NCBI RefSeq assembly: GCF_042242105.1
Contig: NC_092029.1
Location: 10,657,885 to 10,721,884 of the forward strand
Length of the DNA stretch: 64,000 nt
Direction of reading: 5' to 3'
Source: Pempheris klunzingeri
Lineage: Eukaryota > Chordata > Actinopteri > Acropomatiformes > Pempheridae
How positions within the stretch are numbered: position 1 is the stretch's first letter; each line of letters begins with the position of its first letter. Under the pieces are notes generated by a model, which was given only the letters and a program-made list of their open reading frames with translations, was not told the origin of the DNA and did not search any database. Shown piece by piece: positions 1 to 13,085 of the stretch. Position numbers and translations under genes: made by a program.

Positions 1-510
1 TCTTAAAAAAAAACAATATATCCTATCAAGCACATTTTCTTGATGTATGAGATAGATGTGCAGATCACAGGGCTATGGAATGGACTCGAACCAATTATTT
101 ATGTTTTTATTTGCCTTTATCTATACTTGCCTATTACACCAATGTAGCAAGTTAAAAAGCATGTTTTAACTAATGCCACCTAGTCGTTTTTATGAGTTCA
201 TTTATGATTTTATGGTGCTAGATGACAAAACTCGTTGTAGTGTTGACATGTGTCAAGAGCAATAGCTATTATTGACCCAGTTTCCTTTCTGATTGATGAA
301 ACGTGAGAGTAATTGTGAAACTTTTTGTGAAACTTAAAAAACTGACGTGCTTTGTCTTAACCATGGTCTGAGTGGTCTATCTTAGTATGAAGTTTTCTGT
401 GAAAACATTAGTGGTTTTAATTTATGAAATTTCGATTTATTTTTTTACACAGATAGTAAAGATGAATGTTGTTTGTAAGATATGTAAATAAAAGATAGTG
501 ATATTTAAAT
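1..510 (+). other. AT-rich segment, possible 3' UTR end of a gene to the left
   Basis: This stretch is strongly AT-rich, has no open frame of useful length, and carries AATAAA at 487-492. That fits the tail of a 3' untranslated region on the plus strand whose coding part lies outside the window, but an intron or plain intergenic DNA would look similar. No coding exon is visible, so no gene is named. Confidence 0.3.
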
Positions 511-744
511 TCAACTATTCTGTCTGGCTGACTTTGAGTCTCATCCTGTCATAGGCCCACACTTTCTTTCATTTAAATTGACATCTTTTCTCTGTGGATG
601 TATAACTAGCAGTGAGATAGAATGGCAGCTCCAGTGGCATTCAACAGACAATTAAAATAATGTCTAAAATTAGCCTCTCTGAGGGATAGCAGTATTTTTC
701 CTGCACCTCCACTGGCTCTATTTATTGTTCCGTCTGTTGCCAAG

Positions 745-880
745 GTTAACTATACGTCAGGGCTCTTACGTCAGTGCGTTCTTTCCATTTTTTTACATTT
801 GCAAGCGTAGCGCGATGACGTCGATCTTCCGTGCCCAAATATAGAGTCGTGCGAGGGCTCGTTGCTGCCAGCAGAAAGCA
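745..880. promoter_or_regulatory. Cluster of CRE-like sites with a CArG/TATA-like element
   Basis: Three CRE-type half sites lie within 75 bases: ATACGTCA at 752-759, TTACGTCA at 766-773 and TGACGTCG at 816-823. A CArG-like CCAAATATAG follows at 835-844, one base short of the serum response element consensus, and it overlaps a weak TATA-like run. CREB/ATF and SRF sites together are typical of immediate-early promoters and enhancers. In mammals FOS lies head-to-head with TMED10, so a FOS-related control region is possible, but no FOS coding sequence is present here. Strand and target are undetermined. Confidence 0.4.
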
Positions 881-3800
881 GACTGGCCGCTCGGTTAGAC
901 ACCATTTTTCCGCTAAAACACACACATTTGAGTGTTTGTATCAGGAGCTTTCTCCGCAGAGAAACTCAATTTGAGTTCTGGCACGTCCGTAGGAAAGAGG
1001 AAAAGCGTGGCACGTTGCTTCCCCAATCTAATCGAGCCGATGTGCTTCATTTGTGCTCGTCGCAACACAACCGCTGCACACGTTTAGTTATACAAGAGGA
1101 TCCGAAAGCAACAGTTCAACCACGATCCACGTCGGTTTCATTCATTTTGTCCTCTTGGCAGGCTTGAATTCGCCAAAGCATCGCATCCTACCATTCAAAA
1201 GACGTATGTGTGACTTCTAGCACAATGCAAGACATGAGCCCTCAGAAAACAGTCATAAAGGCAAAGAGGACCGCAGACTTACTTAGCTGTTTGAGCAAAT
1301 GGCCAGTGTGGTGTATAGAGGCTGTCTGCAAAGTAGTGTTTTTTTTGTTTGTTTTTTTATTCAGCCTGTTCCAGCTCTTCCTTCCCACCAGACAGACACT
1401 AAATCCACCTCTTCTGGAAGCACAGCTGGGCCACGATTAATATTAATGTGGCAACATCATATCAAAATGTCTTGAATAAGGAGTAGGTCACATGTAAATA
1501 CCTAATTTTGCAGATGGTGATCTAGAAACTTAATTCCCAAACAGTCTGGCATATTATCTTTTTTTCCATTGGTTGTTAATGCAGTACAAATGAACACTGA
1601 CGCTCTTGCAGGCAAACAGACTCAGCGTAGGCTGTATTTCCATTTGCAGACAGATCAGAATAACTCCTGTAACTGTCTTCTGTGTTGTTTTCTCAGAAAC
1701 ACAACTGACGCAAGACGTGCAGTTAAATTGGTGTGAACACAAGTTTTTAAGAACATTTGTTGCTTTATTTGGGCTCACGGCTTCACAGTCCAGATGCATG
1801 TAATGAAGGCCTACTGTCTGACTCTGTGTATGCACCTGTTCTTTCATTTTTCTTTGGCAGAAAATTCACATTCAGAGGAATTCATATTCACACACACAGT
1901 CACCACTCACACAATGGTCTTGATGAAATTAACCTCAAATGAAAGTAGCTTTCTCATTAAGCAGTTTGTCATGAACCCTTTCCTACCGCTCCCCTCTTCT
2001 TGTCATTCTTCCACCCCACTTGCTCATTTCGCCCTTTATCAATATTTCACAATATAAAGAATCATCGGAAGGCCGATTGCTTCATAGCTGTGCACCGGAA
2101 ATGCTGCGTAGTGGATGCTTGAGAGGGATATGTTGGGTGGAAGACTACCGTCGCACAATAAATAACATACTCTGACGCTTGCACTCTGCCGATGTGAACA
2201 CACCCATTTGTGCAACAGGGCTGAGATGTCAGCAGCCGTTTCTCTGCTTCCTGTGTGTATATAGGCCTGCTCATCCAGTTCCTAAAACAAACCAAAAGAT
2301 ACAAATCTAATATGGTTTAAAAAATTAAAGTTGCAGAAGTACAGTGCTATTTCCTTGGTTCTTGCTTGCAGATCACATTCAAAACCCCTGGATTGATGCT
2401 GCGATTTTGCAAAGCCTCTTGTTTTGCCACCACTGTGCTGTTGTATAACAGCTGAATCCTGAGTACCTATCTGTTTTCCTTTGCACTTCAGCAGAGCCTC
2501 TTTTTCTTCAATAAAGCCTCTATGTGCGACCATGCAGCGCCTAATACCTCTGTCTATTAATACCTCTTTGCCGGCCCCAGGGAGATGGGGTAGCAGCAGA
2601 AATAGCAGGTGCCTATTGCTTCTTTTAACATCAGCATCAACAGCAGTAAAATTAGACCACTATGACGCCAACCTGCGTCGGTGCTGCAACCCAAGGGAGG
2701 AACCAGGCAGCGTACGCTTGTTAGAAACAGAGGAGGAAAGTAAGAGCGAGGCGAGGAGGGGGGAGAGGAGAGGAGAAAATGATGAGTATATGAGGATAGC
2801 AGGGAGGGTAGCAGACAGAGATCCCTGCCTGGGTGTAATTGTGAGCACAGTGATGATGAAACAGCCGAGTTTGTCTCTGTGCCACGGCGACAAGAGCTCA
2901 GTTTGGCTCGGCTCCATATTCACAGAAACCCATCCCCTGATACCTTTCTTTTGTGGAGAGAGGACATGAAAGCTTTAAGAAATCATGAATACTTCAGTGT
3001 TTTTCCCCTGTGTCCGAGTGTATGTCTGAGAGTGATACAGTTACTCAGTGGTGCATTTAAAATTATACTAAATTACACCCTTAATGAAGCAAATGACATC
3101 TGTTCCTCACACATTTCCTCCTTCATTTTACTGTCAACTGTAAATATACAAGGCAGATATATCATAATACTGAGTTTCTGTGACACAGTCTGAGTGCAGT
3201 TATGGGAGTGTTTTTAAGTCTGAACTCTGTGCTCTTAACAGCGTCAGTGTCTGCTTTTCATTTGTGTTTTCAGTATCTCAAGTCGATAACAAGAACAACT
3301 CAAAGTATTTGAAGGGTGTGTAGACACTTGCGTCAGCATGCATGCTCATTTAAGGAAGTATCCTTTGTAAAGTAGGTCCGTCATAATGACATGTCATACT
3401 GAACCAGTGCCCAGAGGTGATACAAAGGTTAGTCAATCAATAGTGAGATTATTTAAGTACTTTTCCAAGTGGCTTACATACTTCACCTCACCAGTAGAAA
3501 TATTTAATGCACATTGGAAATAGCTCAAAATCTACCTGAGGAGTGAAAATCACAGAAAGTGGTTAAAAACAAAAGTGCCGGTGTGACAGACTTTGATTAA
3601 AACATATAAAAACATAGAATAGCCACAGGTATACGAATATGGAGTTTTGTGATTTCATTTCTCGCCTAAAGGCTGCGCAGCAGGAGTGTGTGACATGCTA
3701 TTCTTAGAGGTTATTTGACGCACTAAGCTACAATACTGGAGGGATTTCTCTGTCCAATAATTACTGTTCACTTAGTGCCAGACTCCCCACACAGCAGCGT

Positions 3801-4470
3801 GTCCTCGTCTCGTCTCGTGGGATCAGCAACAAGGATGTTTCCCTGGAAACTGGACAGCTCTATCATATGTAATTGGGTAATCCCTGAGCTGCTGACAGAA
3901 AAATAATAGCTTTTGGGATTTTTAAAATACCCCAGCCAACACTGAGCATGATATGTGTGTTTCATAACCCGGATTTACCTATCACATACCGAATGGCTTA
4001 TTATGCAATTACGTTATTATTAAAGACATTTTTGAGTGAAAATCTATAGATATCAATAAGTTAGAAGACTTGAACAACAAAATGAAAAGAGCTTGTTTCT
4101 AATCTTATAACTGCAGTATCAATGGGAGTGCATTTCTCATTCAGCTAAAGCATGTGTGTGCTGTCTGAGTATACGGGGCGTGAAACAGTGTCACACATTC
4201 ATTCTCATGTTGAGTACAGTAGTGACACAATAAACAAGACTCAAAACTATAAAACAATAAAAAAAGAAAACAGTCCAGAGTTCAGTCATAAAGAATCTGG
4301 CTCCCTGTGTGACGTCGAGGCCCTGTAAAGTGGCATTTTTCTATTAACTACAGCCTCCGATCAAGCTACTGTAGTTTCACTACCTTGAACATAGACGTTT
4401 GGTAAGTCTTCCCACACTCTGCCACTCACTTTATTGAAAGAGGTAGTCTCAGAAAAGTGGACATTGTGAC
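881..4470. other. Intergenic DNA with no recognised gene
   Basis: Both strands were read for exon-like open frames flanked by splice sites, and none was convincing. The short open frames, including those at 862-1440 and 2481-2969, have no recognisable protein content and no matching splice partners. The DNA is mildly AT-rich with no large repeat that I can recognise. Confidence 0.5.
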
Positions 4471-4482
4471 CCACTAGGGGGC
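4471..4482 (+). promoter_or_regulatory. CTCF-type core motif
   Basis: CCACTAGGGGGC matches the CTCF core consensus CCASYAGRKGGC at every position. It lies about 1.2 kb upstream of the TMED10 start codon. A single motif match is weak evidence for occupancy. Confidence 0.35.
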
Positions 4483-5269
4483 CCTAGGTTATAAATGTAC
4501 TGGCCACACTTCTCACTCAGCAAGCCGAAAAAGCTCAACAAAACATATTTCTATAAGTAACAAAGTATTTTAAGGTCAAATTTCAAGCTTTCAGAGCTTT
4601 CAAGAGCACCTCATTGTACTCTTCAGTAAATCAGGGTGGCTCTTCCCCATCAGTGCTGTGATCCACAGACAGCTTTTGTCCAGCTTTGTCCAGTTTTCTT
4701 GTCATTGCACTGATGCAATGTTCCACACAGGTGTTGCATGCGTGTCCTGCTCCACCTCAGTTTTCCCCTCTGGGTCCTGTCTTTGGGGTGTACCAGCAGA
4801 TATTTTAAAGTGTTGAATGGTTTGTAGTGAGGGTCTTGTGATCTGAGGATGAAGTGGAGTCCTACCGGGATGTTCTACTGGTCCTCATTGAGTTATCACT
4901 GCCTGTCCTGGTCTTACACTCAGACCTGCTGCACCTCCTTTCTCCAAGCCACCTCCTTACTGACAAGACGATCTGTCGTCACCACTAACATTAAAGAGAA
5001 GTCAAAGACGATCCCTCCCTCAGATCTCTCCCATATATAAGACCACTTGTTTTTAAGTAACAACATGTGAGGACACCTGAGCTAGCTCTATTTGCTGATG
5101 AAGACAGCGAGAAGCCATTGAAAGTTCTGTTCACGGATAAAGAAGACCATGCTGAACCATTCATACTGTGCACACATCACATAACAAAAATGGTGCTAAA
5201 TTGCATTAAAAGTGGTAAAAAAAACAAAAAAAAAACGGTTGGCTTCTAATCATGGGGGAACCACTCATC

Positions 5270-5425
5270 TTTAAAGGTGCTACAAAGCACCTTGGTCAAA
5301 TGAAAACCTTTTCCCTACTAAACTCTACTGAAGAACCAGTAGAGAACCTCTAAAGAACCATATAGGGGCTCAACAGGTTCTTGTATGGCAGTGGTGCTCA
5401 AAGAACAGCTGAAGATCCACCATTT
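5270..5425. repeat. Probable dispersed repeat rich in GAACC/GGTTC units
   Basis: The segment contains repeated AAGAACC words and the inverse GGTTCT, for example near 5330, 5353, 5379 and 5400. This looks like non-autonomous DNA-transposon debris of a kind common in fish. Termini and target duplications could not be fixed, so the boundaries are approximate. Confidence 0.3.
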
Positions 5426-5499
5426 CTTGTGCGTATGTCTCACATCCAGGCCCAAGCAGACACACACTGGTTGAGCTCTCACACACCATAAACTCATGG

Positions 5500-5645
5500 A
5501 GGAAGGGTCGGCCGATGGCGTGCAGTTGTTCCTCCAGGTCGACGGCGGCGCTGGAGGGTTCAGTCAGACCGGCTGTGTGAGCTGGAGCTCGGTGTAAAGC
5601 TGGTCGGCTGGCACGGGCTGGTTGGTCGGTCGGTTGAGGGTAGCC
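5500..5645 (+). promoter_or_regulatory. tmed10: GC-rich TMED10 core promoter and 5' UTR
   Basis: GC and CpG content rise sharply just before the TMED10 start codon (CGGCGG, GTCGGTCGG words), and no TATA box is visible. This is the usual form of a housekeeping promoter. The exact transcription start cannot be read from sequence. Confidence 0.45.
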
Positions 5646-8600
5646 ATGGCTCGACTCGCTGCGCTGCTGCTGTTACCGGTTCTTATTGAATCTGTATTTT
5701 CCATTTCTTTCTTTTTACCGGTCAACTCGAGAAAGTGCTTACGAGAGGAGATCCACAAAGACGTCCTCGTCACGGGGGAGTATGAAATAAGCGAACAGGC
5801 GAACACCAAAACTAATCTGAAGGTGAGCACAGACCTGCGGCTAGCTACAGCTAACGGAAACAGGTTGTTATGAGGCCGAAATGACTTCGGTCTGTTAACG
5901 CCTGTGTTTAAGTATGCTAGAGGGTACACACGAAACCCATAGCTGATATTAAAGATTGTCTGAACTATCGGTGAAATTCGGCTCTAATTTGTGACAACTG
6001 TTGTTAGCATTGTAGCTAACCTAGGCCTCAAAAACTCGTCTTCCTGGTTTGTAGTTGCTAGGCTAATCAGCTAGCTAACGTCAGTGCTCGTTAACATTAT
6101 TGTTAAGTATTCATGAAGCCATAAACTCAAATTACACCAACGCCAATTAACTACCACTGTGTCAACCATTGTGGGTGTTTATTTCTCAGTTATTGTGTGT
6201 TATATTGTGCTAAATAACCCCATCTGTGTCGGCGGCTCTGCTCCACTGCTGTTACACGTCAGTCTTACCGTCCATTCAAGCTAGCACATTAGCCACTTAA
6301 GCTACATGTCAACGACAGCCTGTACTGTTATTTAAATAATTGGAATCTTTTATAGATACAATAAGTCATACATGGGCTTCTATTATCACATTGCTATTAA
6401 CTCCCACTAAAGATTCCCAGCAATGTTTGGTAAAGCTGTCGCCATTTATAACAGCTGCCAAAGAAAAGGCAGCATGGATGCTTTGCTGCTATTAAGGAAG
6501 TTATTAGTCTGAATGTTTTACACTTAATTCTAGTCTTAATATGTTTTTCAATCTATTGATTATTTTTTTCAGTCAATAGATAAATCCATATGGCGACAGG
6601 AAATATTAAAATGTAGAACTCAATATCCCAGAGCTCAAGCTGAAATCTTGCAATCAACTTCGCTGTATATCACTGAAAACGGAGAAAAGCATCTTATTCT
6701 CACGTTTTGAAATATATATACAATATAGGATAACTGTCAATAGGTTAATCGATTCATCAATTGTCATTGTCTTCTTTGCCTGTGTAGATTACAGATTCCT
6801 CCAGCCACACTCTTTACTCTAAGGAAGATGCAACAAAAGGAAAGTTTGCCTTCACCACAGAGGACTATGATATGTTTGAGGTCTGCTTTGAGAGCAAATC
6901 GCCCATGGGTACGTATGTGGGCTCTGAGATGCACCAAAGGCAATGTCCTCCTATTTCTTTCACTCTGCCACATGCATAAAGAGTATGCCACAGCTACTGT
7001 TAACAACAAACCCACAATTAGATCTGAGTAGTATCTCAGTTTATGATGAACATTTTGCTCCACTCTGTTTAGAAATAAAATACATCTACAATAACACTTA
7101 ACCCGTATGTGGTATTTTTTTGTTGTGATATGAATAGATGGTTGTGGGATTAGAGGTATGAATTTATAGAAATTAACCACGTATCATGTTTTATGTAGCG
7201 ATTTACATCGTTAAATATAGCGATGGCAGGAAGGAAAGATTCATACAGAAAAAGAAATCTAATAACACTAAAGTTTCCTAGTTGGCATGTAAATGAATGT
7301 TTTTGCCGTTCTGGAACCTCACTAGATTTACATAATGCAGTGACTTAACACAATTTTAATTCAGTTAATTGCATGTCATGCTGAAATCTCTGCTCTTTTT
7401 AATCAGGGACTGGAAGAGTGCCTGACCAACTGGTCAATCTGGACATGAAGCATGGTGTGGAGGCCAAAAACTATGAAGAGGTAACTCCTTGACTCTGACC
7501 ATTTGCTTACTTTAGCAGTGATACTGATACCGCAGATGAAGTCTGTCTGCAGTTGGTAGACTGGCTCAGTGGATGTGGGCCACTGGTCTTGCAGTTGGGG
7601 TTACAATACATCTATTCACTATTCTGGTTTGAAAACTACAAAGCTACAGGTTCATTTTAATCAAATGCCAGAAGCCCTGTGCCTGACGAAAATGTTGGAG
7701 GGCACCCAAATGTCCAAAATACCACATAAACCCCCTTTGAGAAGCAGACTGACCCACTTGGTTAGATGTGCAAGTACATTCCTTGTCAGGATAAAGGCTC
7801 TCATTTATTTGAGAGTATTTGAGAAAAAAAACGAGTTCAGATTCAAGAGAAGCAAAAAACAAACAAGCCTTTCCCTGTGACTGTTGTAAAACATCTAAAT
7901 TAGAATTGCCTATATCAGTTTAATAACTCAGGTTAAACTGTGGAAACAAGAATATGCTGCTCCGGTGCCTCATTTGCATGTATGTTGCATTAAATACTTC
8001 ACTCGTGTAGATGCCCTGTGCTCTATCAGTGGCATTGCCAAGTGTCGTGACGTCAAGATGTTCCGGTAAGGAAAATAAGGGAAATCAGTGGAGGTGGTTC
8101 TTTGTCTCAGCATCATGCAGCATTTCCCTATGTGGGGATACATCACTGTGCATCATCACTTACATTACTTGCTAGTCCTTCTGAGAATGGATAGCACTTG
8201 GTACTGTGGCTGCCTCAGGCAACACTTAAAAATAAGTACAGAAGTGATGAAACCCAGAGAGCTGAGAAACACCCCCCCCCCCCTTCCCACACATGCTGCA
8301 CGAACATGACGTGCTGTTCTGCTGAGGTAGTGTGTAGGTGGATACTCAGGGAGAGCTCAAGTGGGCATGCCTGTCTGTGGGCAGGTGGGTGGAGCTGAAA
8401 TTGCACACATCCATGTATTCACCTACGTAGATGGAAGGGTGTGTTACTTTGAGCAAACGTGCAACCTGTTCAGAAGTCATGTGCTGTATTTGGCTAATGT
8501 GCTGGAAAGAATCCCCGTCTGTTACACAATGTTTGAGAATGTGGACTTGGCAGATGCAAGTCTCACTATTTGGTGCTTCTTAACTCTCAGCGGTTTAGAT

Positions 8601-10485
8601 GCCATTTGCTTGGTGCGGTTAACACAGAAATACTAGAGACTAGCAGTTGTGAACATGAACTGTCCGGTAACTTATTCTTTGGGCAGTTTTGGTGAGCTCT
8701 TCAACAACACGGCACAGATCGCACAATTTGTGGCTGACAGCAAGTTGTGCAAAAAGAGCACACTAAAATGCAATAGAAGTAGCATTAGTTGACACTGCAA
8801 CTACACTTGATGGAAAGGAAGCATCCTACATCACAATGTGAGAGAAAAGTGTCATAATCAATGGATAAATTTCTCTTCTTTTAGCTGCACAATTTGTACA
8901 GGTGAGACATTCATAGCACATAATACTGCAGGCAGTCCATTTTTAAATTTTTCACCACAAACCCACTACACCAAAATTAGTTAAAGAGTAAGACTCACCT
9001 TCTCAGGCAGTGCAGCTGTTTGGTTCACACCGCAGTTCAAATGGCAGCTTTCTCACCAGCTTAAATGAACAGCAGTTAATGGCCAGTTTGTCTAAAAGTG
9101 TAGCGTGTACACAGCCTAAGAGAGACACCTGCTGGAGAAAAAATATAATGACACTTTGCTTTAGTTCCCTTTCCTACCAGTTACTTCTCAGGCGTCACTT
9201 CTCTGGGTTTTCTGTTTTGTCCGACCAGATTGCCAAGGTGGAGAAGCTGAAGCCTCTGGAGGTCGAACTGAGGCGACTGGAGGACCTGTCAGAGTCCATC
9301 GTCAATGACTTTGCTTATATGAAGAAAAGAGAGGAGGAGATGCGTGACACCAATGGTAAGAAAATAACACTATTAGTCACTGAAACTGCACATAAATGAC
9401 CACAAGTAAAGGACAAGTGATCGGTCCATAATTGTTCACTCTATCAATGGCCAAATATTCCTTCTTTTCTAAAGCCTGGCAGACACTGTGGGTTAGGGCT
9501 GTGTGGAAGGACCAAAATCTCATGTCCCCATGTAGGTTATTTAATGTCCAGATTAACAATGTATAATTCAATATATAACATTTTCTTTAAAATCAATGAA
9601 TAGTTTATAAAAACGTCCATTTTTGATTACATTTTGGGACTATATACTCGACAGATAAAAGGTAATTTGATTATTTTAGTTAATGACGTTTGACCGTAGG
9701 CTTTTAAAAAAGTTAGTTGTTTGAATCTGTTGTGGGGACAAATCTGCGGCACAATTTGCAGAGTTGTTGTCCATTTCAGACTTTTCACGCTCTCACACAT
9801 TCGCTTGTGTGTGTTACCTTCATGCAAATTTCCAGCCTGCATCCACACCACAAACAAAGAACACAAAGCGTTGTCCAAATGATGGCAAATATTCCGTTAA
9901 GAGTATCATTTGTAACACAACAAAATAAGCAGAACCTAAACCTGCCACAGAAGAACATACAGGCCATATTACCTCCGTCTTCCAGCCATCGACAGCACCA
10001 TATTAATTTTTTTTCTTCTTACTTTACATTCATAGCAGAACTGCACAAAATAATGCTGTCTTTCTTTCTTGTCAGCATTGTTGGCACTGCGGCCACTTGT
10101 GTGATTACACATTACTACCAGCCTGGGGTTTTGTGTGAGCATAAAAGTCACAATTCTGGCCGTGCAGAAATGCTGATTTAAAACACGCAGTGTGAGTTAA
10201 CACAATGTACATGATTGATAAAGACAGTGTCTGCCCTGCTTTAGGAAATGTCAAGTTTGATTTACCTGAGGGAATGAGGGTAAAAATCATTGTTGGGTAG
10301 ACAAAAAGTATAAGTCACTGACCAATAACATGACCACCTCTCTTTTTTTTCACCACTCTCCAGAGTCCACCAACACACGTGTCCTGTACTTCAGCATATT
10401 CTCCATGTGCTGTCTCATTGGGCTGGCCACATGGCAGGTCTTCTACCTGCGGCGCTTCTTCAAGGCGAAGAAGCTGATTGAGTAG
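5646..10485 (+). CDS. tmed10: TMED10 (p24-delta/Tmp21), p24-family cargo receptor
   Basis: Five coding exons at 5646-5822, 6788-6908, 7407-7480, 9229-9355 and 10364-10485 join in phase to give 206 aa. All introns are GT-AG. The ATG at 5646 has a good context (GCCATGG). It opens a hydrophobic signal peptide of about 19 residues, followed by a lumenal GOLD domain with the conserved cysteine pair near residues 31 and 92. A helical region rich in Glu/Arg follows (about 125-165), then one membrane helix (about 173-193) and a short cytosolic tail. The tail holds the diphenylalanine and dilysine signals (RRFF...KKLIE) that bind COPII and COPI coats. Known family role: it cycles between ER, intermediate compartment and Golgi, sorting GPI-anchored and other cargo, and it modulates gamma-secretase. 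The protein is shorter than human TMED10 (219 aa) mainly at the signal peptide and in a glycine-rich lumenal loop, and it has three extra residues (SPM) after FESK. Identification is very secure. Confidence 0.96.
6535..6665. repeat. Diverged copy of a dispersed teleost repeat (ATTGATTA-type)
   Basis: Within TMED10 intron 1 the words ATCTATTGATTATTTTTT, CAATAGATAAATC and CAATATCCCAGAGC follow the order of a very common percomorph repeat that I remember as starting with alternating ATTAATCGATT words. Two more copies occur at 22185-22290 and 36975-37260. The match is by recollection, not alignment. Confidence 0.4.
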
Positions 10486-11775
10486 AGCGGCCCCAGGCTC
10501 CTTACCTTGAGGGAAGCTGCCCGCCAGCCAGCCAGCCAACACATCCCAACATCCACCCTCCTTGGACTAGCTTCAGCAAAACAACAGCAAGTGGGGTTGA
10601 GGGGCTCAAATTCTAGTTTTCACAGCTGTAAGAGTACCAAGGTTGTCCTCTCAAAAATGATTCACCTGCTTATTTAGTGGTTTGAAACATGAGAAGCGCT
10701 GTAGGGAGAAATGCACTGTGAGGGATGGGAGGCGTATGTCACTGCTGTAGTGGGATATGTCCATCTCCATGGTACTTCACCTTTCTGTCTGCACTGTTTT
10801 GAGTGTTGCATCTTACTGAATAAGAACTTGTTCCTTCAATCCGTTGAACAGCAATGTTTGATTTTGAGCTCAGTTTGAATGGATGTGCCATGAGCGAATG
10901 TCTTTTGCCCTTCTGTTGATGTACACATTCTTTGCCATGCCAAGCAAACTAGATCCTTGGTGCCCTTTTATTGATGAAGGCTTTTTGAAAAGTGGTTTAT
11001 TTCTTTGAGAAAATTGGCAACCACTAAACTTCTGTGTTATGTCACTTAATTTGCATACATGTTTGGTAGCTAAATTTAACCGTGTCTTTAGTTTGTTTTC
11101 ATATTGTAAATGCTACTTAGTTGCTTCTACAGGTCTATTTTCCTGGGGGGGGGTTGTGAGTTGTCAGAGTAATATTCTTAGTTATAAATTAGGTCACTTC
11201 TATGAGCTCTTGCACGTTCTAGTTTTGTTTTTGGAACACCTGAACGTTAATTTGTCACCAATCAAACATGCGCAGAAACCAAAAACCCTGTTGCAGCATT
11301 ATACTGTTTGTATAAGACTGAGTAATTGACTTCTATGATACATTTCATATGTACGTGTGTGCAGGTTTCTCTTGTCAGAGGGCAGTGGATGGAGGTTTTG
11401 ACGGGAAAAGTAAAGAAGGCTATCCAAACATTTTCTGAAAAGTCCTTTCAGTCATACGCCCCATTTCTTTACACACTGGTGAATTTAATTATCCTTTTGT
11501 AATATTCAAAATATCACCTCCCAATAACAGTACTTCAGATCCATCCAGCGTGCTTCTTGTCTTTATAAATGCTTAACGAGGCCTGGGTTACATGAGAACG
11601 TGGGTGGTTGCAATCATCCATATTGTTTTGGACAGGGATTAATTGAGGCATCTGTCATGGGTACATTTTTAACAATGAACATGCGCATTGTGCGCAATCA
11701 ATGATTTTTATGTTGACTGATAAATTTTGTAAATTTGTGTTGGGCTTTTATTCAATAAAATATTGGATGGATTTA
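10486..11775 (+). other. tmed10: TMED10 3' UTR
   Basis: The TAG stop at 10483-10485 is followed by about 1.3 kb without introns or coding signal, ending at a canonical AATAAA. The poly(A) signal fixes the end at roughly 11,775. A run of nine G bases lies near 11,145. Confidence 0.7.
11754..11759 (+). terminator. tmed10: TMED10 poly(A) signal
   Basis: AATAAA lies 1.27 kb after the TMED10 stop codon in a T-rich setting; cleavage is expected 10-25 bases downstream. No better signal was seen closer to the stop. Confidence 0.7.
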
Positions 11776-12136
11776 CATTAGTTATGGTGTAGTCTAACAT
11801 GTATTTCCACCTTGTGATGCCAATGAACAGGGTTTCAAAGATGGTTTTAGACTTTTTAAAACAATTCTTCATCCTCTTTAAAAGATTTACTCACATTGCT
11901 ACAGGAGAAAATGGCACTATAACCTAAACAGTTTAATGTTAAGTGTAAAAGGTAACTTATATTCAATATTTACAAAATTTATATTCAAATGAGACAAAGC
12001 ATTGCTCTGTTAGTCACAATGGAGACCAATAAAAATGTTATTTTAACACCATAAATTTATTCTCTATGTATTTACAAGTACAATATTCATGTGAGATTTG
12101 AGCATTTTTACCTGTTTGGTGTCTTTGGTGTGTCAG

Positions 12137-12443
12137 ACTTGTGTAGTCTTGGTGCACTTTGAAGAGGGGGTAAGGCGATTATTCATCCAAAGAAACTTCC
12201 AGTAAGTGTAGTAAGACGGTAGATGTCATCAAAAACTGAGCACACCCCGCCCAAACAAATGCCTAAAGCCATTCGCAGTGCTACAGTACTGTGGATGATT
12301 TATGCCCTCATAAAAGCTCCACAACAGAAGCCAAGTAAGTTATTACTCACAGAACAGAGATTTTTTAAATGATTAAATACTAACCACATTGTTTGTCAGT
12401 GCAATTGTGACCAGTGGAACAATACAGACTAGGTGTGTATGTA

Positions 12444-12485
<42 letters not shown>

Positions 12486-13085
12486 TATATATATATATAT
12501 ATGTTTGTTGCCAATGTCGTGTGTGATTTCTCATCATTACTTAAGGATTAAAGCAGGTTTCGGACACCCTGGGTCAAGACGAGCCTTCAGAGGATACTCA
12601 ACACATTGCAATTATCAGCCAGGCTGGAAATAAAAGTCACAGGCTGTGACAGTCGGACCTCGACTGTGAGGGGGAAACACTACACTTACCTGCTGAAACC
12701 GTTGGATCTGACCGACCATACTGACGATGATTTTATGAGGAAAATCATCACTTTCCTGATTACAAAACCCCTGCATGAGACTCAATCAATGCTATTAAAT
12801 CCTGTCACGAGCTCATCTGCTCACCTCGGATTAGGGAGACATCATATAATGATGCAGAAACAAAAACTGGGCATCCACTAGGACAGTGAAAAATTCAACA
12901 AGAACACAGCCGTGCCATTTCAGAAGACTCACCCACAACTCCCTGGTGCTATCCCTGAGATAAGAGCCAGGGCAAAAGCAAGCACAGTGTTCAACCTGTG
13001 AACTCACTCCTGCAAAGAGTTCAAGGAGACAGAGTGCAATCGAAACGCTCCACCAAACCTCTACTCCGACCCCCTGAGTGTGTGA
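12137..13085 (+). pseudogene. Unidentified spliced coding-like signal with in-frame stops
   Basis: Three segments read as phase-compatible exons on the plus strand: 12137-12169 (ends at GTAAGG), 12279-12334 (ends at GTAAGT) and a long one from 12557. The second and third join by completing a split AAG lysine codon. In the third segment the frame stays open for about 108 codons to a TAG at 12879-12881. It continues without other stops to a TGA at 12999-13001 and again to a TGA at 13083-13085, so only two stops interrupt about 175 codons. Composition is protein-like, with phrases such as HYTYLLKPLDLTDHTDDDF. The family is not recognised. It may be a decayed gene, the last exons of an active gene ending at 12881, or chance. 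The first exon is the weakest. The intron before the long segment carries a GT/TA microsatellite. Confidence 0.35.
12433..12502. repeat. (GT)n/(TA)n compound microsatellite
   Basis: A GTAT run passes into about 14 GT units and then alternating TA. It sits between two coding-like segments of the unidentified plus-strand signal. Confidence 0.9.

Noticed and set aside
1..1450. A fos gene at the left edge, suggested by the CRE/CArG cluster and the mammalian neighbourhood
   Set aside because: No bZIP or fos N-terminal coding sequence was found on either strand; only the regulatory-like motifs remain.
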